NCBI GenBank assembly: GCA_900321965.1 | Contig: ONYA01000033.1 | Coordinates: 1 to 35,939 of the forward strand | DNA length: 35,939 nt | Source: an uncultured Prevotellaceae bacterium | Lineage (GTDB): Bacteria > Bacteroidota > Bacteroidia > Bacteroidales > Bacteroidaceae | Direction: 5' to 3' | In this document: piece after piece, positions 22,571-31,472 of the stretch | Layout of the letters: every line of letters begins with the position of its first letter | Position numbering within the stretch: position 1 is the first letter of the stretch | Made by a program: the position numbers and the translations under genes | Notes under the pieces: model-generated | What the model saw: the letters and a program-made list of their open reading frames with translations, nothing else | Told to the model about the DNA's origin: nothing | The model's database searches: none

Positions 22571-23842
22571 TTATCTAATCTTCAACGTTATAATGGTGAG
22601 TGCCGCCAGGATAATGGTGATAATCCAGAAGCGGAACGTAATCTTCGACTCATGGAACTGTCGCTGTGGCCAACCACGCAGGATGTAGGTCGACGTGGGG
22701 TCGAGCTGCGAGTCCAAACGGCGGAAGTTGTCGTGGATAGGCGTGGCACGGAACACACGGACGCGCTTGCCTTTCTTTTTCATAATCTTGAACCACTGCG
22801 TCTGGATGATGACGCTCAGACTCTCAATGAAGAAGATGCCGCAGAGAATCGGCAGCAACAGCTCCTTATGGATGATGACCGCACACACACCGATGATGCC
22901 ACCGATAGTCAGCGAACCGGTATCGCCCATGAATATCTGAGCCGGATAGGCATTGTACCACAGGAAACCGATCATAGCTCCGATGAACGCCGAGAGGAAC
23001 ACCACCAGCTCCTCTGCGTGCGGAATATACATAATGTCGAAATAGGCCGCATAGACAATGTGGCCCGACACATAGGCCAGGACGAGCATCGCCACACCGA
23101 TAATGGCCGAGTTACCCGCACACATGCCGTCCATACCGTCGTTCAGGTTGGCTCCGTTCGAGACGGCCGTCACCACGAGGATGGTCAGAATGACAAACAG
23201 CACCCAACCAGCGGCCACCTTGTAGTTGCCTAAGAAACTCATCACCTCAGAGTAGTTCAGGTTGTGGTTCTTCACGAAGGGGATGGTCGTCTGCAGCGAC
23301 TTCACCGCATCGGCCTTATGCTTCACCACCACCTCCTGGTTCTGCTGCTGCACGCTGACATTCTCGCGCACCACGGCGTCGGGGCTGAGCCACAGCGTCA
23401 GGCCGACGATGAAACCGATAGACACCTGGCCCACAATCTTGTACTTGCCTTTCAGCCCTTCTTTGTTGCGGCGGAAAATCTTGATGTAGTCGTCCATAAA
23501 GCCAAGGAAGCCTAACCACAAGGTGGTGGCTATCATCAAGATGATATAGATATTACGGATACGGGCAAAGAGCAGCACCGGAATCAATAGCGACACGATG
23601 ATGATGATACCACCCATCGTGGGCACGCCCTTCTTCTCGACGCCAAACGGGTCGATAGCCGGGTCACGCTCCGTCTCGTAAATCTTCTTGCGGCGCATAT
23701 ACTTGATGAAATATTCGCCAAACCACGCTGAGATAAGCAGCGCAAAGATCAGCGCCATCAGCGAACGGAACGAAATATACGACCAGAGGTGTGCCCCCGA
23801 GACGCCAAATTGCTCTAAATATCTGAATACGTAGTATAACAT
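22571..23842 (-). CDS. mraY: Phospho-MurNAc-pentapeptide transferase MraY
   Basis: A 423-residue polytopic membrane enzyme with about ten helices. Motifs are KKGVPTMGGIIIIVSLLIPV with FLGFMDDYIKIFRRNKEGLK, the active-site NLNDGMDGMCAGNSAI, MGDTGSLTIGGIIG and the C-terminal ATPIHDNFRR. It joins phospho-MurNAc-pentapeptide to undecaprenyl phosphate, giving lipid I. Between the DD motif and the next segment there is a longer extracytoplasmic loop (SPDAVVRENVSVQQQNQEVV) than in E. coli, seen in other Bacteroidetes. It lies 31 bases after murE. Confidence 0.97.
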   Translation of the reverse strand: MLYYVFRYLEQFGVSGAHLWSYISFRSLMALIFALLISAWFGEYFIKYMRRKKIYETERDPAIDPFGVEKKGVPTMGGIIIIVSLLIPVLLFARIRNIYIILMIATTLWLGFLGFMDDYIKIFRRNKEGLKGKYKIVGQVSIGFIVGLTLWLSPDAVVRENVSVQQQNQEVVVKHKADAVKSLQTTIPFVKNHNLNYSEVMSFLGNYKVAAGWVLFVILTILVVTAVSNGANLNDGMDGMCAGNSAIIGVAMLVLAYVSGHIVYAAYFDIMYIPHAEELVVFLSAFIGAMIGFLWYNAYPAQIFMGDTGSLTIGGIIGVCAVIIHKELLLPILCGIFFIESLSVIIQTQWFKIMKKKGKRVRVFRATPIHDNFRRLDSQLDPTSTYILRGWPQRQFHESKITFRFWIITIILAALTIITLKIR

Positions 23843-23873
23843 CTTCTTTATTTACGATTTACGAATTTACAAT

Positions 23874-25328
23874 TTAAGCAATGCCGAAGGCTTCCCTCAC
23901 CACCTCATGGTCGTCGAAGTGGTGCTTCACACCCTGAATCTCCTGGTAGTCCTCATGACCTTTGCCGGCAATCAGGATGACATCGCCTTTCTTCGCCATC
24001 AAACAGGCTGTGCGGATAGCCTCCCGACGGTCGACGATGCTGATGACCTTCTTCATCTGCTTCGCATCGAGCCCCTCCAACATGTCGTTGATGATGTCCT
24101 GCGGCTCCTCGAAGCGGGGATTGTCGCTGGTGATGATGACGCGGTCGCTCTGCTTCACGGCCTCCTGTGCCATCAGCGGACGCTTGCCCTTATCGCGATT
24201 GCCACCGGCACCACAGACGGTGATGACCTGTCCCTTACCGTCAAGCACCTCATGGATGGCACCCAACACGTTCTGCAGGGCGTCAGGCGTGTGGGCGTAG
24301 TCCACAATCGCCGTGTAACCGTCAGGCGACTGGATGGGGTCGAGGCGTCCGTTGACGCTCTTCAGAGTACTCATCACCACAAGGATGTCCTCCGGCTGCT
24401 GTCCTAACATAATGGCGGCACCATAGACACACAGCAGGTTCGACACGTTGAACTTGCCAATGAACTGTACGCCCACCTCGTGTCCGTCGATGTCGAGATA
24501 CATGCCCTCGAAGTGGCACTCGATGATACGGGCGCGGAAGTCGGCCATCGTCCGCTGGCTATAGGTCTTCACCGTCGCCTTCGTGTTCTGTACCATGAAC
24601 ATGCCGTTCTTGTCGTCGGCATTGGTAATGGCAAAGGCGTCTTTGCCTAAGCCGTCGAAGAACTGCTTCTTGGCGTCGCGGTAGTTCTCCACGGTCTTAT
24701 GGTAGTCCAAGTGGTCGCGGGTCAGATTGGTGAAGAGTCCGCCGACAAAGTGCAGACCGCCGATGCGACGCTGGGCAATGGCGTGACTCGAACACTCCAT
24801 AAAGGCATACTCGCAGCCGGCTTCCACCATGCGGGCCAGCAGGGCGTTCAGCTCAATGGGGTCGGGGGTGGTATGGCTGGCGGCCACGGCCTCGCCCTCG
24901 ATGTAGTTACACACCGTCGACAACAGACCGCAGCGGTAGCCTAACTTGCGGAACATATTATATAATAAGGTGGCGATGGTGGTCTTGCCGTTGGTGCCTG
25001 TAACACCCACTAATTTCAGCCGACGCGACGGGTCGCCATAGAACTGCGTGGCCACCTCGCCGACGCAATCCTCAGTTGACTCCACGGCAATATAGGTAAC
25101 ACCCTCCGTCCGCTTCGTAGGCAGGCTCTCACACAAGACGGCGACAGCCCCCTGCTCTATGGCTTTGTTGATGAAGCGGTGACCGTCGGTCTGAGTTCCG
25201 GGAATGGCCACAAACAAGTGGCCGGTCTCAATGCGGCGCGAGTCAATATTCACACCGGTTATCTCAACCTCGGCATCGCCTATCAGGTTGAGAACATCTA
25301 CATGCTTGAGGAGTTCACTCAGTTTCAT
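23874..25328 (-). CDS. murE: UDP-MurNAc-tripeptide synthetase MurE (meso-DAP type)
   Basis: A 484-residue Mur ligase. The N-terminal uridine domain has [20 protein letters not shown]. The ATP loop is [13 protein letters not shown] (109-121), followed by [11 protein letters not shown] and a C-terminal [16 protein letters not shown]. The motif DNPR in [12 protein letters not shown] is the meso-diaminopimelate specificity signature, so the peptide third residue should be mDAP. It acts in the cytoplasm after murD. The gene is 15 bases after the PBP gene and 31 before mraY. Confidence 0.97.
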   Translation of the reverse strand: MKLSELLKHVDVLNLIGDAEVEITGVNIDSRRIETGHLFVAIPGTQTDGHRFINKAIEQGAVAVLCESLPTKRTEGVTYIAVESTEDCVGEVATQFYGDPSRRLKLVGVTGTNGKTTIATLLYNMFRKLGYRCGLLSTVCNYIEGEAVAASHTTPDPIELNALLARMVEAGCEYAFMECSSHAIAQRRIGGLHFVGGLFTNLTRDHLDYHKTVENYRDAKKQFFDGLGKDAFAITNADDKNGMFMVQNTKATVKTYSQRTMADFRARIIECHFEGMYLDIDGHEVGVQFIGKFNVSNLLCVYGAAIMLGQQPEDILVVMSTLKSVNGRLDPIQSPDGYTAIVDYAHTPDALQNVLGAIHEVLDGKGQVITVCGAGGNRDKGKRPLMAQEAVKQSDRVIITSDNPRFEEPQDIINDMLEGLDAKQMKKVISIVDRREAIRTACLMAKKGDVILIAGKGHEDYQEIQGVKHHFDDHEVVREAFGIA

Positions 25329-25343
25329 ATCTTTGCTTTTTAT

Positions 25344-27509
25344 TTAAATGTCCATATACAACTCACATACCGCACCCTTATTCACAGCCGAACCGGCAGG
25401 TATGCTTTGCGAGCTCACCTTGCCACGACCATGAATAGCCACCTTGATGCCACGGCGCTCCATCTCGTAGACAGCATCGCGAGCTCCCATTCCCGTCACA
25501 TCGGGCACCTGGCTGGCGCCATAGGTCTTATTTGTCCTATAGGTCCCATGAGTCCCATTGGTCTTATTCGTCCCATTGGTCCCATTACTCCCATTCCCCT
25601 TCAGCCCCAGTCTCCCTAAGACATACGCCGAAGCAGCCTCGTCGCCAGCCTTCACGTCGGGCGTGAAGTTCGACGTAGAATCGCGGACATCGTCGACCAG
25701 GCGCTTGACGTTCTGCGCCATCACGCCCTCGGCAATATGACGGAAGACGACACCGCTCATGCCGCCACCCGAAGCGGGCAGACCCGTCTTTCGCAGACAG
25801 ACGATGCACGTATAGCGGGGATTGTCTGCCGGGAAGAAACCGGCGAAGCTCAGCCAGTAGCGCGTCGTACCTGAGTGGTAGCCGCCATGCTCGTCGGCAA
25901 TCTGGGCAGTTCCCGTCTTGCCGGCCACCTTGAAGGCTCTCGACAGCGGGGCGGCCTTACGGCCCAGTCCCTGGCTGACGACGTGCTCCAGGATGGTCTG
26001 CATCATCGTGATGGTCTCCTTCTTGGCAATACGCTCCTTCAGCACCACGGGCGGGAACTCACGGATGGTCTCGCCGTCCTTCACCAGCTTCGTGACGAAA
26101 CGCGGCTGCATCATCTTGCCGTTATTGGCAATGGCATTATAGAACGTCACCGTGTTGATCGGTGCAATCTGCGTCTCATAGCCTATCGACATCCACGGCA
26201 GCGTCGTCTTACTCCAGTATTTCGAGCGGTCGGTGGTCTTCGTGTCCACATCGCGGATGACGGGCTTGCGGTAGCCTACCAACGGCAACTTCAAATCCTC
26301 AGCGATGCCTACGCGGCGCAACCCGGCGACATACTTCTCGGGATGGCCGCCGTAGAACTTGTCGATGACATAGCTCGTGCCGATGTTGGAGCTGACCTCC
26401 AACGTGCGGGCCACGTTGATGTCCTGATAGCCGCCACGACGCCAGTTGTGGTCCTTCATCCAGCGGCCGTGCATCTCCATCACGCCACTGCCGGTATGTA
26501 TCACATAGCTCGTATCGCCGGGAATGACGCCGTCGTCAAGGGCCACGAGCATCGATGCCACCTTGAACACCGAACCCGGTTCACAGCGATAGCTGATGGC
26601 CGAGTTGATGGCCTCGGCATACTGGCCGTCAGGCATCCGGAGCATATTGACAATAGCCTTCACGTCGCCCGTCTGCACCTCCATCAGGATAGCCACGCCC
26701 ATCTCGGCATTCACCTCTGGCAGTTTCATCTCCTCGACGAGGGCACGCTCGGCCAAGTCCTGCATACCCACATCGATGGTCGTCACGATGTCGGCACCGT
26801 CAACGGGCGGTGTCTCGGTGATATTCATAATCTTGTTGAGCACCTTCTGACGATGCACCAGTCCGTTCTGACCGCGCAGCAGCGAGTCATACGACAGCTC
26901 CAGACCGCAGCGGGCAGAGTCGATTTCGCCGAACATGATGCCCACCGTACGCTGAGCCAACGAACCGAAGGGACGGTTGCGGGCGTTGAACTCCTCCCAG
27001 TGGAAGCCGCTCTTATACTTGCTCATATTGAAGATCGGCAGCTTGCGCACCTCGGTGAAGACGTTATAGTTGATACGACGCTTCCAGATTGGCCAGTGAC
27101 GGGCACCCACACCAGTCTTCGTCTGCTTCAGTCGGCCTTCCTCCAAATGCTGGCGGAACTCTTCCTTCGACATCTCGGGGAAGATGTCGTTCAGACCGAT
27201 GCAGATACTGTCGAGCTTCAGCTGCCACAGCGAGTCGCGCTCGGGACCGCCGGTCTGGAAGTCCATGTAGATCTTGTACTCGGGAATGGAACTGGCCATC
27301 AGCTGACCGTCACAACTCAATATGTTGCCACGGCTGGGCTTCACGGGTATGGAATCGTGCTTCAACTGGTTCTGCACTATCATCCAGAAGTCCTTCTTGG
27401 CCGTCATGATGTAGAAGGCCTTGCCCACAATGGCAACTCCCAACAGTGTCAGCACTATGATGATGGCAAAATAGCGCGGCATTACCTTGCGTGTGTTAAA
27501 CTTACTCAT
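25344..27509 (-). CDS. ftsI: FtsI-type class B penicillin-binding protein with PASTA domain
   Basis: A 721-residue protein. It has one TM segment (about 12-34), a PBP dimerisation region (55-240) and a transpeptidase domain with SVFK (S313, K316), SSN (373-375) and KTG (531-533). A linker follows (638-664), then one PASTA domain (about 667-721, VPDVTGMGARDAVYEMERRG). It crosslinks septal peptidoglycan with FtsW. The linker is a run of Gly-Asn-Thr units (NGTNGTNKTNGTHGTYRTN) encoded by a 9-base tandem repeat, so it seems to have grown from repeat DNA. The ATG overlaps the ftsL-like stop as ATGA. Confidence 0.96.
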   Translation of the reverse strand: MSKFNTRKVMPRYFAIIIVLTLLGVAIVGKAFYIMTAKKDFWMIVQNQLKHDSIPVKPSRGNILSCDGQLMASSIPEYKIYMDFQTGGPERDSLWQLKLDSICIGLNDIFPEMSKEEFRQHLEEGRLKQTKTGVGARHWPIWKRRINYNVFTEVRKLPIFNMSKYKSGFHWEEFNARNRPFGSLAQRTVGIMFGEIDSARCGLELSYDSLLRGQNGLVHRQKVLNKIMNITETPPVDGADIVTTIDVGMQDLAERALVEEMKLPEVNAEMGVAILMEVQTGDVKAIVNMLRMPDGQYAEAINSAISYRCEPGSVFKVASMLVALDDGVIPGDTSYVIHTGSGVMEMHGRWMKDHNWRRGGYQDINVARTLEVSSNIGTSYVIDKFYGGHPEKYVAGLRRVGIAEDLKLPLVGYRKPVIRDVDTKTTDRSKYWSKTTLPWMSIGYETQIAPINTVTFYNAIANNGKMMQPRFVTKLVKDGETIREFPPVVLKERIAKKETITMMQTILEHVVSQGLGRKAAPLSRAFKVAGKTGTAQIADEHGGYHSGTTRYWLSFAGFFPADNPRYTCIVCLRKTGLPASGGGMSGVVFRHIAEGVMAQNVKRLVDDVRDSTSNFTPDVKAGDEAASAYVLGRLGLKGNGSNGTNGTNKTNGTHGTYRTNKTYGASQVPDVTGMGARDAVYEMERRGIKVAIHGRGKVSSQSIPAGSAVNKGAVCELYMDI
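25521..25601. repeat. 9-base tandem repeat coding the PBP linker
   Basis: Eight to nine units of a 9-base repeat (plus-strand consensus about ATTGGTCCC, with variants ATAGGTCTT, ATTCGTCCC, ATTACTCCC) run from 25521. The frame is kept because the unit is three codons, giving repeated Gly-Thr-Asn on the minus strand. Units are diverged, so the array is not recent. Confidence 0.9.
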
Positions 27510-27964
27510 TCGTCACTCCCTTTAAAAAATCCGTCCTCGGGTACATTAATAATATATGGTGGCTGACTGCTGGGATGCAGCAGCGAGTCGTGGTTCTGGC
27601 GAAGCTTCTCAAGCACCTGACTCTCACGGCAACGCTCGGTCAGCGTACTTGAACTCGACAGGGCCTTGTACTTGGCATCTTTCAGCTGGCCTTCCATCTT
27701 GTCGATCAGAATCAGGTCCTGCTGACACTGGTAGCGGAACGCCACGTAGATGACCGTAAAGAAGACCACCAACACTAACGGCCAGATATTGCGGCGCACG
27801 AGTTCAGCCGACAGGAAGTCGCCGCCGAGAATCTTACGCAATGTCAACGTACCAACGGGGACGGTATCGTCCTCGCTGACACTCTGCTTGATTTCCTTCA
27901 GCTTCTCCAAGGCGTTCTGTTCTTTCGCCTTCAGCTTCTCCTGTATGTCTTCCTCTTCTGCCAT
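27506..27964 (-). CDS. ftsL: FtsL-like divisome protein
   Basis: A 152-residue bitopic protein. Its cytoplasmic part (1-55) is charged and helical (DIQEKLKAKEQNALEKLKEI), with one TM segment (about 60-77, IWPLVLVVFFTVIYVAF). A periplasmic helix (78-130) is likely to form a coiled coil with FtsB. FtsL recruits and activates the FtsWI pair. Sequence conservation is weak; the call rests on its position between rsmH and the PBP gene and on topology. The cytoplasmic arm is longer than in E. coli. It lies 5 bases after rsmH and overlaps the PBP gene. Confidence 0.85.
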   Translation of the reverse strand: MAEEEDIQEKLKAKEQNALEKLKEIKQSVSEDDTVPVGTLTLRKILGGDFLSAELVRRNIWPLVLVVFFTVIYVAFRYQCQQDLILIDKMEGQLKDAKYKALSSSSTLTERCRESQVLEKLRQNHDSLLHPSSQPPYIINVPEDGFFKGSDE

Positions 27965-27969
27965 ATATC

Positions 27970-28890
27970 TTACACTTTTTCAGCTATTCTGAGTTTTGCA
28001 CTGCGGCTGCGCGGGTTCTGCTGCTGCTCCTCTGCGTCAGGCACGATCACCTTGTTGTTAACAGGTCGGAACGGGGCTTCCACGCGTCCGAAGAAATCCT
28101 GACTGACACGTCCCTCGGCGTTGCCGGCCTTCATCACGTTCTTCACGATGCGGTCTTCCAGGGAGTGGTAGGTGATGACCGACAGACGGCCACCCTCGCC
28201 TAACACTTCGGTAGCACCACGCAACATCTCTTTCAAGGCCTCCATCTCGTGGTTCACCTCGATGCGCAGCGCCTGAAACAGCCGGGCCATATCCTTTTTC
28301 CACTGACTGCTCTCGGCGTCTACGCCCAGCACACCAAGCAGGTCGCCCGTGGTGGCAATATGTCGTTGTGCCCGTACCTTGACTATCAGCGAGGCTATCC
28401 TGCGGGCCTGCTTCAGCTCACCGTAGAGGTAGAGGATGTCGGCTATCTGCTCTTCGCTGTAGCTGTTCACGATGTCGGCTGCCGTCAGCGCTGCCCGCTT
28501 GTTCATCCGCATATCCAACGGCGCATCCTCGAAGCGGAAGGAGAAACCGCGCGTCTCGTCATCGAAATGGTGACTTGAAACGCCGAGGTCAGCTAACAGT
28601 CCGTCAACCCGCTCCACACCATAGTAGCGCATCCACTGTTTCACATATCTAAAGTTGCTCCTGACAAACGTAAATCTATCATCGTCAACGATATTTTTCT
28701 CAGCATCGGCATCCTGGTCGAAACTGTAGAGATGCCCCTCCGGACCTAAACGGCGCAGAATCTCGCGGCTGTGGCCACCGCCACCGAATGTCACGTCCAC
28801 GTAGATACCGCCGGGCTGAATGGCCAACCCGTCAATGCTCTCCTTCAGAAGCACTGGTACGTGGTATGTCTCTGCTGTGACAATCATCAT
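27970..28890 (-). CDS. rsmH: 16S rRNA m4C1402 methyltransferase RsmH (MraW)
   Basis: A 306-residue SAM-dependent methyltransferase. Motifs are YHVPVLLKESIDGLAIQPGG, the SAM-binding VDVTFGGGGHSREIL (31-45), LLADLGVSSHHFDDETRGFS and the C-terminal GGRLSVITYHSLEDRIVK. It N4-methylates C1402 of 16S rRNA, which tunes start-codon use and decoding. The gene is 10 bases after mraZ and 5 before the ftsL-like gene, as is usual in the dcw cluster. Confidence 0.98.
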   Translation of the reverse strand: MMIVTAETYHVPVLLKESIDGLAIQPGGIYVDVTFGGGGHSREILRRLGPEGHLYSFDQDADAEKNIVDDDRFTFVRSNFRYVKQWMRYYGVERVDGLLADLGVSSHHFDDETRGFSFRFEDAPLDMRMNKRAALTAADIVNSYSEEQIADILYLYGELKQARRIASLIVKVRAQRHIATTGDLLGVLGVDAESSQWKKDMARLFQALRIEVNHEMEALKEMLRGATEVLGEGGRLSVITYHSLEDRIVKNVMKAGNAEGRVSQDFFGRVEAPFRPVNNKVIVPDAEEQQQNPRSRSAKLRIAEKV

Positions 28891-28900
28891 GTCCGCTATT

Positions 28901-29368
28901 TCAAATATCCGCTATAGTGCCGCCCGTCATGAGGTCCTCAAGGGCCTCGCCAAATTCATCGCCGCTCATCTTCGATTCCTCGACCTTCTCGCTCGCCCAT
29001 ATTTCAATTGTATCTCCCATACCAATGAACTTGACCTCCTGTCGGATGGCCGCCATCGCCAGATAGCGTTTGGGAATCAGGAACCGACCGTTGCCGTCGA
29101 GCGTCAGCATCTCAACCTCCGACACAAACTGCCGGAAAATACGCTGGTGCTGAGCATTATAGCGGTTTAACTTGTTGCGCAGTGTGTCCATCTGCTCATT
29201 CCATACGCTTTCGGGGTAAAGCACCAGACAATCCTGGAAGATATCCTTCCGCAGCACCAGCGCCTCGTTGCCCGATGCCTGTAGCACCTTGCGGAACGTT
29301 GCCGGCAGGAAGACCCTTCCCTTAGCATCTGTCTTGGCCTCTATATTACCTAAAAAACGCATGTACAT
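28901..29368 (-). CDS. mraZ: Transcriptional regulator MraZ
   Basis: A 155-residue protein with two AbrB-like SpoVT halves. The first holds GNIEAKTDAKGRVFLPATFR and the second EMLTLDGNGRFLIPKRYLAM; the DxxGR motif is repeated in both. MraZ binds direct repeats in its own promoter and represses the dcw operon in E. coli. The family start MRFLGNIEAK corresponds to ATG 29362; ATG 29368 is two codons earlier and equally possible. It is the first gene of the cluster, with a promoter and three operator-like repeats upstream. Confidence 0.97.
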   Translation of the reverse strand: MYMRFLGNIEAKTDAKGRVFLPATFRKVLQASGNEALVLRKDIFQDCLVLYPESVWNEQMDTLRNKLNRYNAQHQRIFRQFVSEVEMLTLDGNGRFLIPKRYLAMAAIRQEVKFIGMGDTIEIWASEKVEESKMSGDEFGEALEDLMTGGTIADI

Positions 29369-29391
29369 TTCTTAATTAAGAATTCTGCCTA

Positions 29392-29399
29392 CAAAGGTA
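29392..29399 (-). promoter_or_regulatory. -7 element of the dcw cluster promoter
   Basis: TACCTTTG on the minus strand matches TAnnTTTG, 24 bases ahead of the mraZ ATG at 29368. No exact TTTG lies at the -33 position, where the operator-like repeats are instead. Confidence 0.6.
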
Positions 29400-29404
29400 C
29401 ATAT

Positions 29405-29434
29405 TTCTCCCCACAATCCACCACTTTTCCCCAC
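29405..29434 (-). promoter_or_regulatory. Putative MraZ operator: three 10-base direct repeats
   Basis: Read on the minus strand, three units follow one another with a strict 10-base period: GTGGGGAAAA, GTGGTGGATT, GTGGGGAGAA. MraZ in E. coli binds three TGGGN repeats with a 10-base period in its own promoter. The repeats here lie just upstream of the -7 box, where binding would block RNA polymerase. Confidence 0.7.
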
Positions 29435-29554
29435 AAATTTCAAAATTTAACGTTTATTATTGATTCGTACCGTACTAACGGGGTATGAAAAGACAAAAAA
29501 AGCGAAAATCTGCACTTTTTTATGTAAAATGTGTAATTTCTCAAACTTTTGTGT

Positions 29555-29562
29555 TATTTTTG
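29555..29562 (+). promoter_or_regulatory. -7 element for the glycine-lipid acyltransferase genes
   Basis: TATTTTTG matches TAnnTTTG, 27 bases ahead of the ATG at 29590. The -33 region has no exact TTTG. Confidence 0.55.
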
Positions 29563-29589
29563 CATCCCGATTCAAAGCATCAACAGAAA

Positions 29590-30414
29590 ATGATGACGGT
29601 AACAGAGAAGACCATAGACATTGACAAGATTCTGCACGACAAACTGGGCTCAAAGGCAAAGTTCGTGCCGGGATTCATGGTATCCTGGCTCAAGCGCATC
29701 GCTCATCAGGACCAGGTGAACGCATACCTGTGGGAGAGCCGAAACCTCGTCGGTACGGATTGGCTCGAAGAGTGCGTGCGCTATCTTGATGCTACGCTCG
29801 ACGTTGTCGGGGCTGAGAACCTGCCGGCAAAGGATGACGGACGGCTCTACACCTTCGTGTCGAACCACCCTCTCGGTGGAGAGGATGGCGTGGCCCTCGG
29901 AGCTATCATCGGCCGTCACTACGACGGACGCTTCCGCTATCTGGTCAACGATCTGCTGATGAACCTGCCGGGACTGGCCCCCGTCTGTATACCCATCAAC
30001 AAGACAGGCAAGCAGAGCCGCGACTTTCCGAAAATGGTGGAGGCTGGCTTCCAGAGCGACAACCACATGCTGATGTTCCCTGCTGGACTCTGCTCACGGC
30101 GCAAGAACGGGGTCATCCGCGACATTCCCTGGACGAAGACCTTTATCTCGAAGAGTGTACAGTACCAGCGCGACGTCGTGCCCATCCACTTCGGCGGTCA
30201 GAATTCCGACTTCTTCTACCGTCTGGCCAACTTCTCCGACCGTTTCCTGCCCTTCAACCTCGCCATGCTGTATTTAGTCGATGAAATGTACAAAAATGTG
30301 CATAAGACGTTCCGCGTGGCCATCGGCAAACCGATTCCCTGGCAGACTTTCGACAAGTCGCGCAAGCCCGCAGAATGGGCTCAATGGGTGCAAGACAAAG
30401 TTTACGAACTATAA
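29590..30414 (+). CDS. glsA: PlsC-like O-acyltransferase, glycine-lipid synthesis (GlsA-like)
   Basis: A 274-residue lysophospholipid-type acyltransferase. Its active-site block is FVSNHPLGGEDGVALGAI, with the His and Asp of the PlsC-like motif, followed by PVCIPINKTGKQ and the substrate block MLMFPAGLCSRR. Such 'NHPLGG' enzymes paired with a GNAT acyltransferase make glycine lipids in Bacteroides, where GlsA adds the O-linked acyl chain to N-acyl-glycine. It lies 2 bases before the GlsB-like gene. A longer frame upstream covers the promoter, so ATG 29590 was chosen. The product identity is inferred from the pair; an ornithine-lipid-type product is an alternative. Confidence 0.85.
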   Translation: MMTVTEKTIDIDKILHDKLGSKAKFVPGFMVSWLKRIAHQDQVNAYLWESRNLVGTDWLEECVRYLDATLDVVGAENLPAKDDGRLYTFVSNHPLGGEDGVALGAIIGRHYDGRFRYLVNDLLMNLPGLAPVCIPINKTGKQSRDFPKMVEAGFQSDNHMLMFPAGLCSRRKNGVIRDIPWTKTFISKSVQYQRDVVPIHFGGQNSDFFYRLANFSDRFLPFNLAMLYLVDEMYKNVHKTFRVAIGKPIPWQTFDKSRKPAEWAQWVQDKVYEL

Positions 30415-30416
30415 AT

Positions 30417-31406
30417 ATGGAACAACCTATCATCGCCCCTATCTCCAAGGAGGTACTTCTCAGTGAGCTGACGCCCGACCGTCAGCTGCGCATGACCAAC
30501 AAGAGCAACAATGAAATCTACATCGTCACGGCCCATAACGCACCCAACGTGATGCGTGAGATAGGCCGACTTCGTGAGATAGCTTTCCGCGAAGCGGGGG
30601 GCGGTACGGGCAAGGACTGCGACATCGACGAGTTCGACACCTGCGAGAACTGCTACAAACAGCTCATCGTATGGAACCCCGACGAGCAGGAGATCATCGG
30701 TGGCTACCGCTATATCCTCGGCTCCGATTGGGAGATGGACGACAAGGGGCAGCCTGTACTGGCCACGAGCCACATGTTCCATTTCAGCGAGAAATTCCTC
30801 AACGACTACCGTCCCTATACCATCGAGCTGGGCCGCTCGTTCGTCGCCCTGCCCTACCAGAGTTCACGTATGGGTGCCAAGAGCCTCTTTGCCCTCGACA
30901 ACCTCTGGGACGGACTGGGAGCGCTGACGGTCATCATGCCCGACGTCAAGTATTTCTTCGGGAAATTCACCATGTATCCTTCCTACATCCGCCGCGGACG
31001 CGACATGATTCTCTACTTCCTGAAGAAGTATTTCGCTGACAAAGAGGCACTGATTGTGCCGATGAAACCGCTGAAAATTGAAACTGACGAGCAAGAGTTG
31101 GAACACCTGTTCACTGGCAACAGTTTCAATGAAGACTACCGCATTCTGAACCGCGAGATACGCGCCTTGGGCTACAACATTCCACCGTTGGTCAATGCTT
31201 ATATGAGCCTGTCGCCGACGATGAAACTCTTCGGAACGGCCATCAACTACGGCTTCGGCGATGTCGAGGAGACGGGTATCCTCATTGCCATCGACGAGAT
31301 ATGGGAACCCAAGCGGGTACGCCATATCGACTCCTTCATCAAGGACCATCCTGAGGCGCTGAAGATTACCAGTGGTGCCAACAACTTAATCTACAAAGAG
31401 AAATAA
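30417..31406 (+). CDS. glsB: GNAT-fold N-acyltransferase, glycine-lipid synthesis (GlsB-like)
   Basis: A 329-residue protein of the OlsB-like acetyltransferase group (Acetyltransf_5 type). Visible family blocks are VMREIGRLREIAFREAGGGT, the DIDEFDTCENCYKQLIVWNP segment, IIGGYRYILGSDW and RPYTIELGRSFVALPYQ. The first step of glycine-lipid synthesis joins a 3-hydroxy fatty acid to glycine, and GlsB performs it in Bacteroides. ATG 30417 was chosen because the upstream gene stops at 30414 and the spacing is 2 bases. A long perfect hairpin follows the stop. Confidence 0.87.
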   Translation: MEQPIIAPISKEVLLSELTPDRQLRMTNKSNNEIYIVTAHNAPNVMREIGRLREIAFREAGGGTGKDCDIDEFDTCENCYKQLIVWNPDEQEIIGGYRYILGSDWEMDDKGQPVLATSHMFHFSEKFLNDYRPYTIELGRSFVALPYQSSRMGAKSLFALDNLWDGLGALTVIMPDVKYFFGKFTMYPSYIRRGRDMILYFLKKYFADKEALIVPMKPLKIETDEQELEHLFTGNSFNEDYRILNREIRALGYNIPPLVNAYMSLSPTMKLFGTAINYGFGDVEETGILIAIDEIWEPKRVRHIDSFIKDHPEALKITSGANNLIYKEK

Positions 31407-31409
31407 AAC

Positions 31410-31452
31410 CGATGAAACCGCCGATTCCTGATTGAAATCGGCGGTTTCATCG
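31410..31452. terminator. Perfect 17-bp hairpin, bidirectional terminator
   Basis: Arms 31410-31426 and 31436-31452 pair perfectly around a 9-base loop. It lies between the convergent GlsB-like and GH53 genes. On the minus strand GTTTTATTT follows; on the plus strand the tail is only TTATAAAG. Confidence 0.9.
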
Positions 31453-31472
31453 TTATAAAGTGTCGGTTCGCT

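Noticed and set aside
25875-27566. 563-codon plus-strand open frame opposite the PBP gene
   Set aside because: It is the antisense of a firmly identified PBP. Its product is His/Leu-rich with no domain, a typical shadow of a GC-biased gene.
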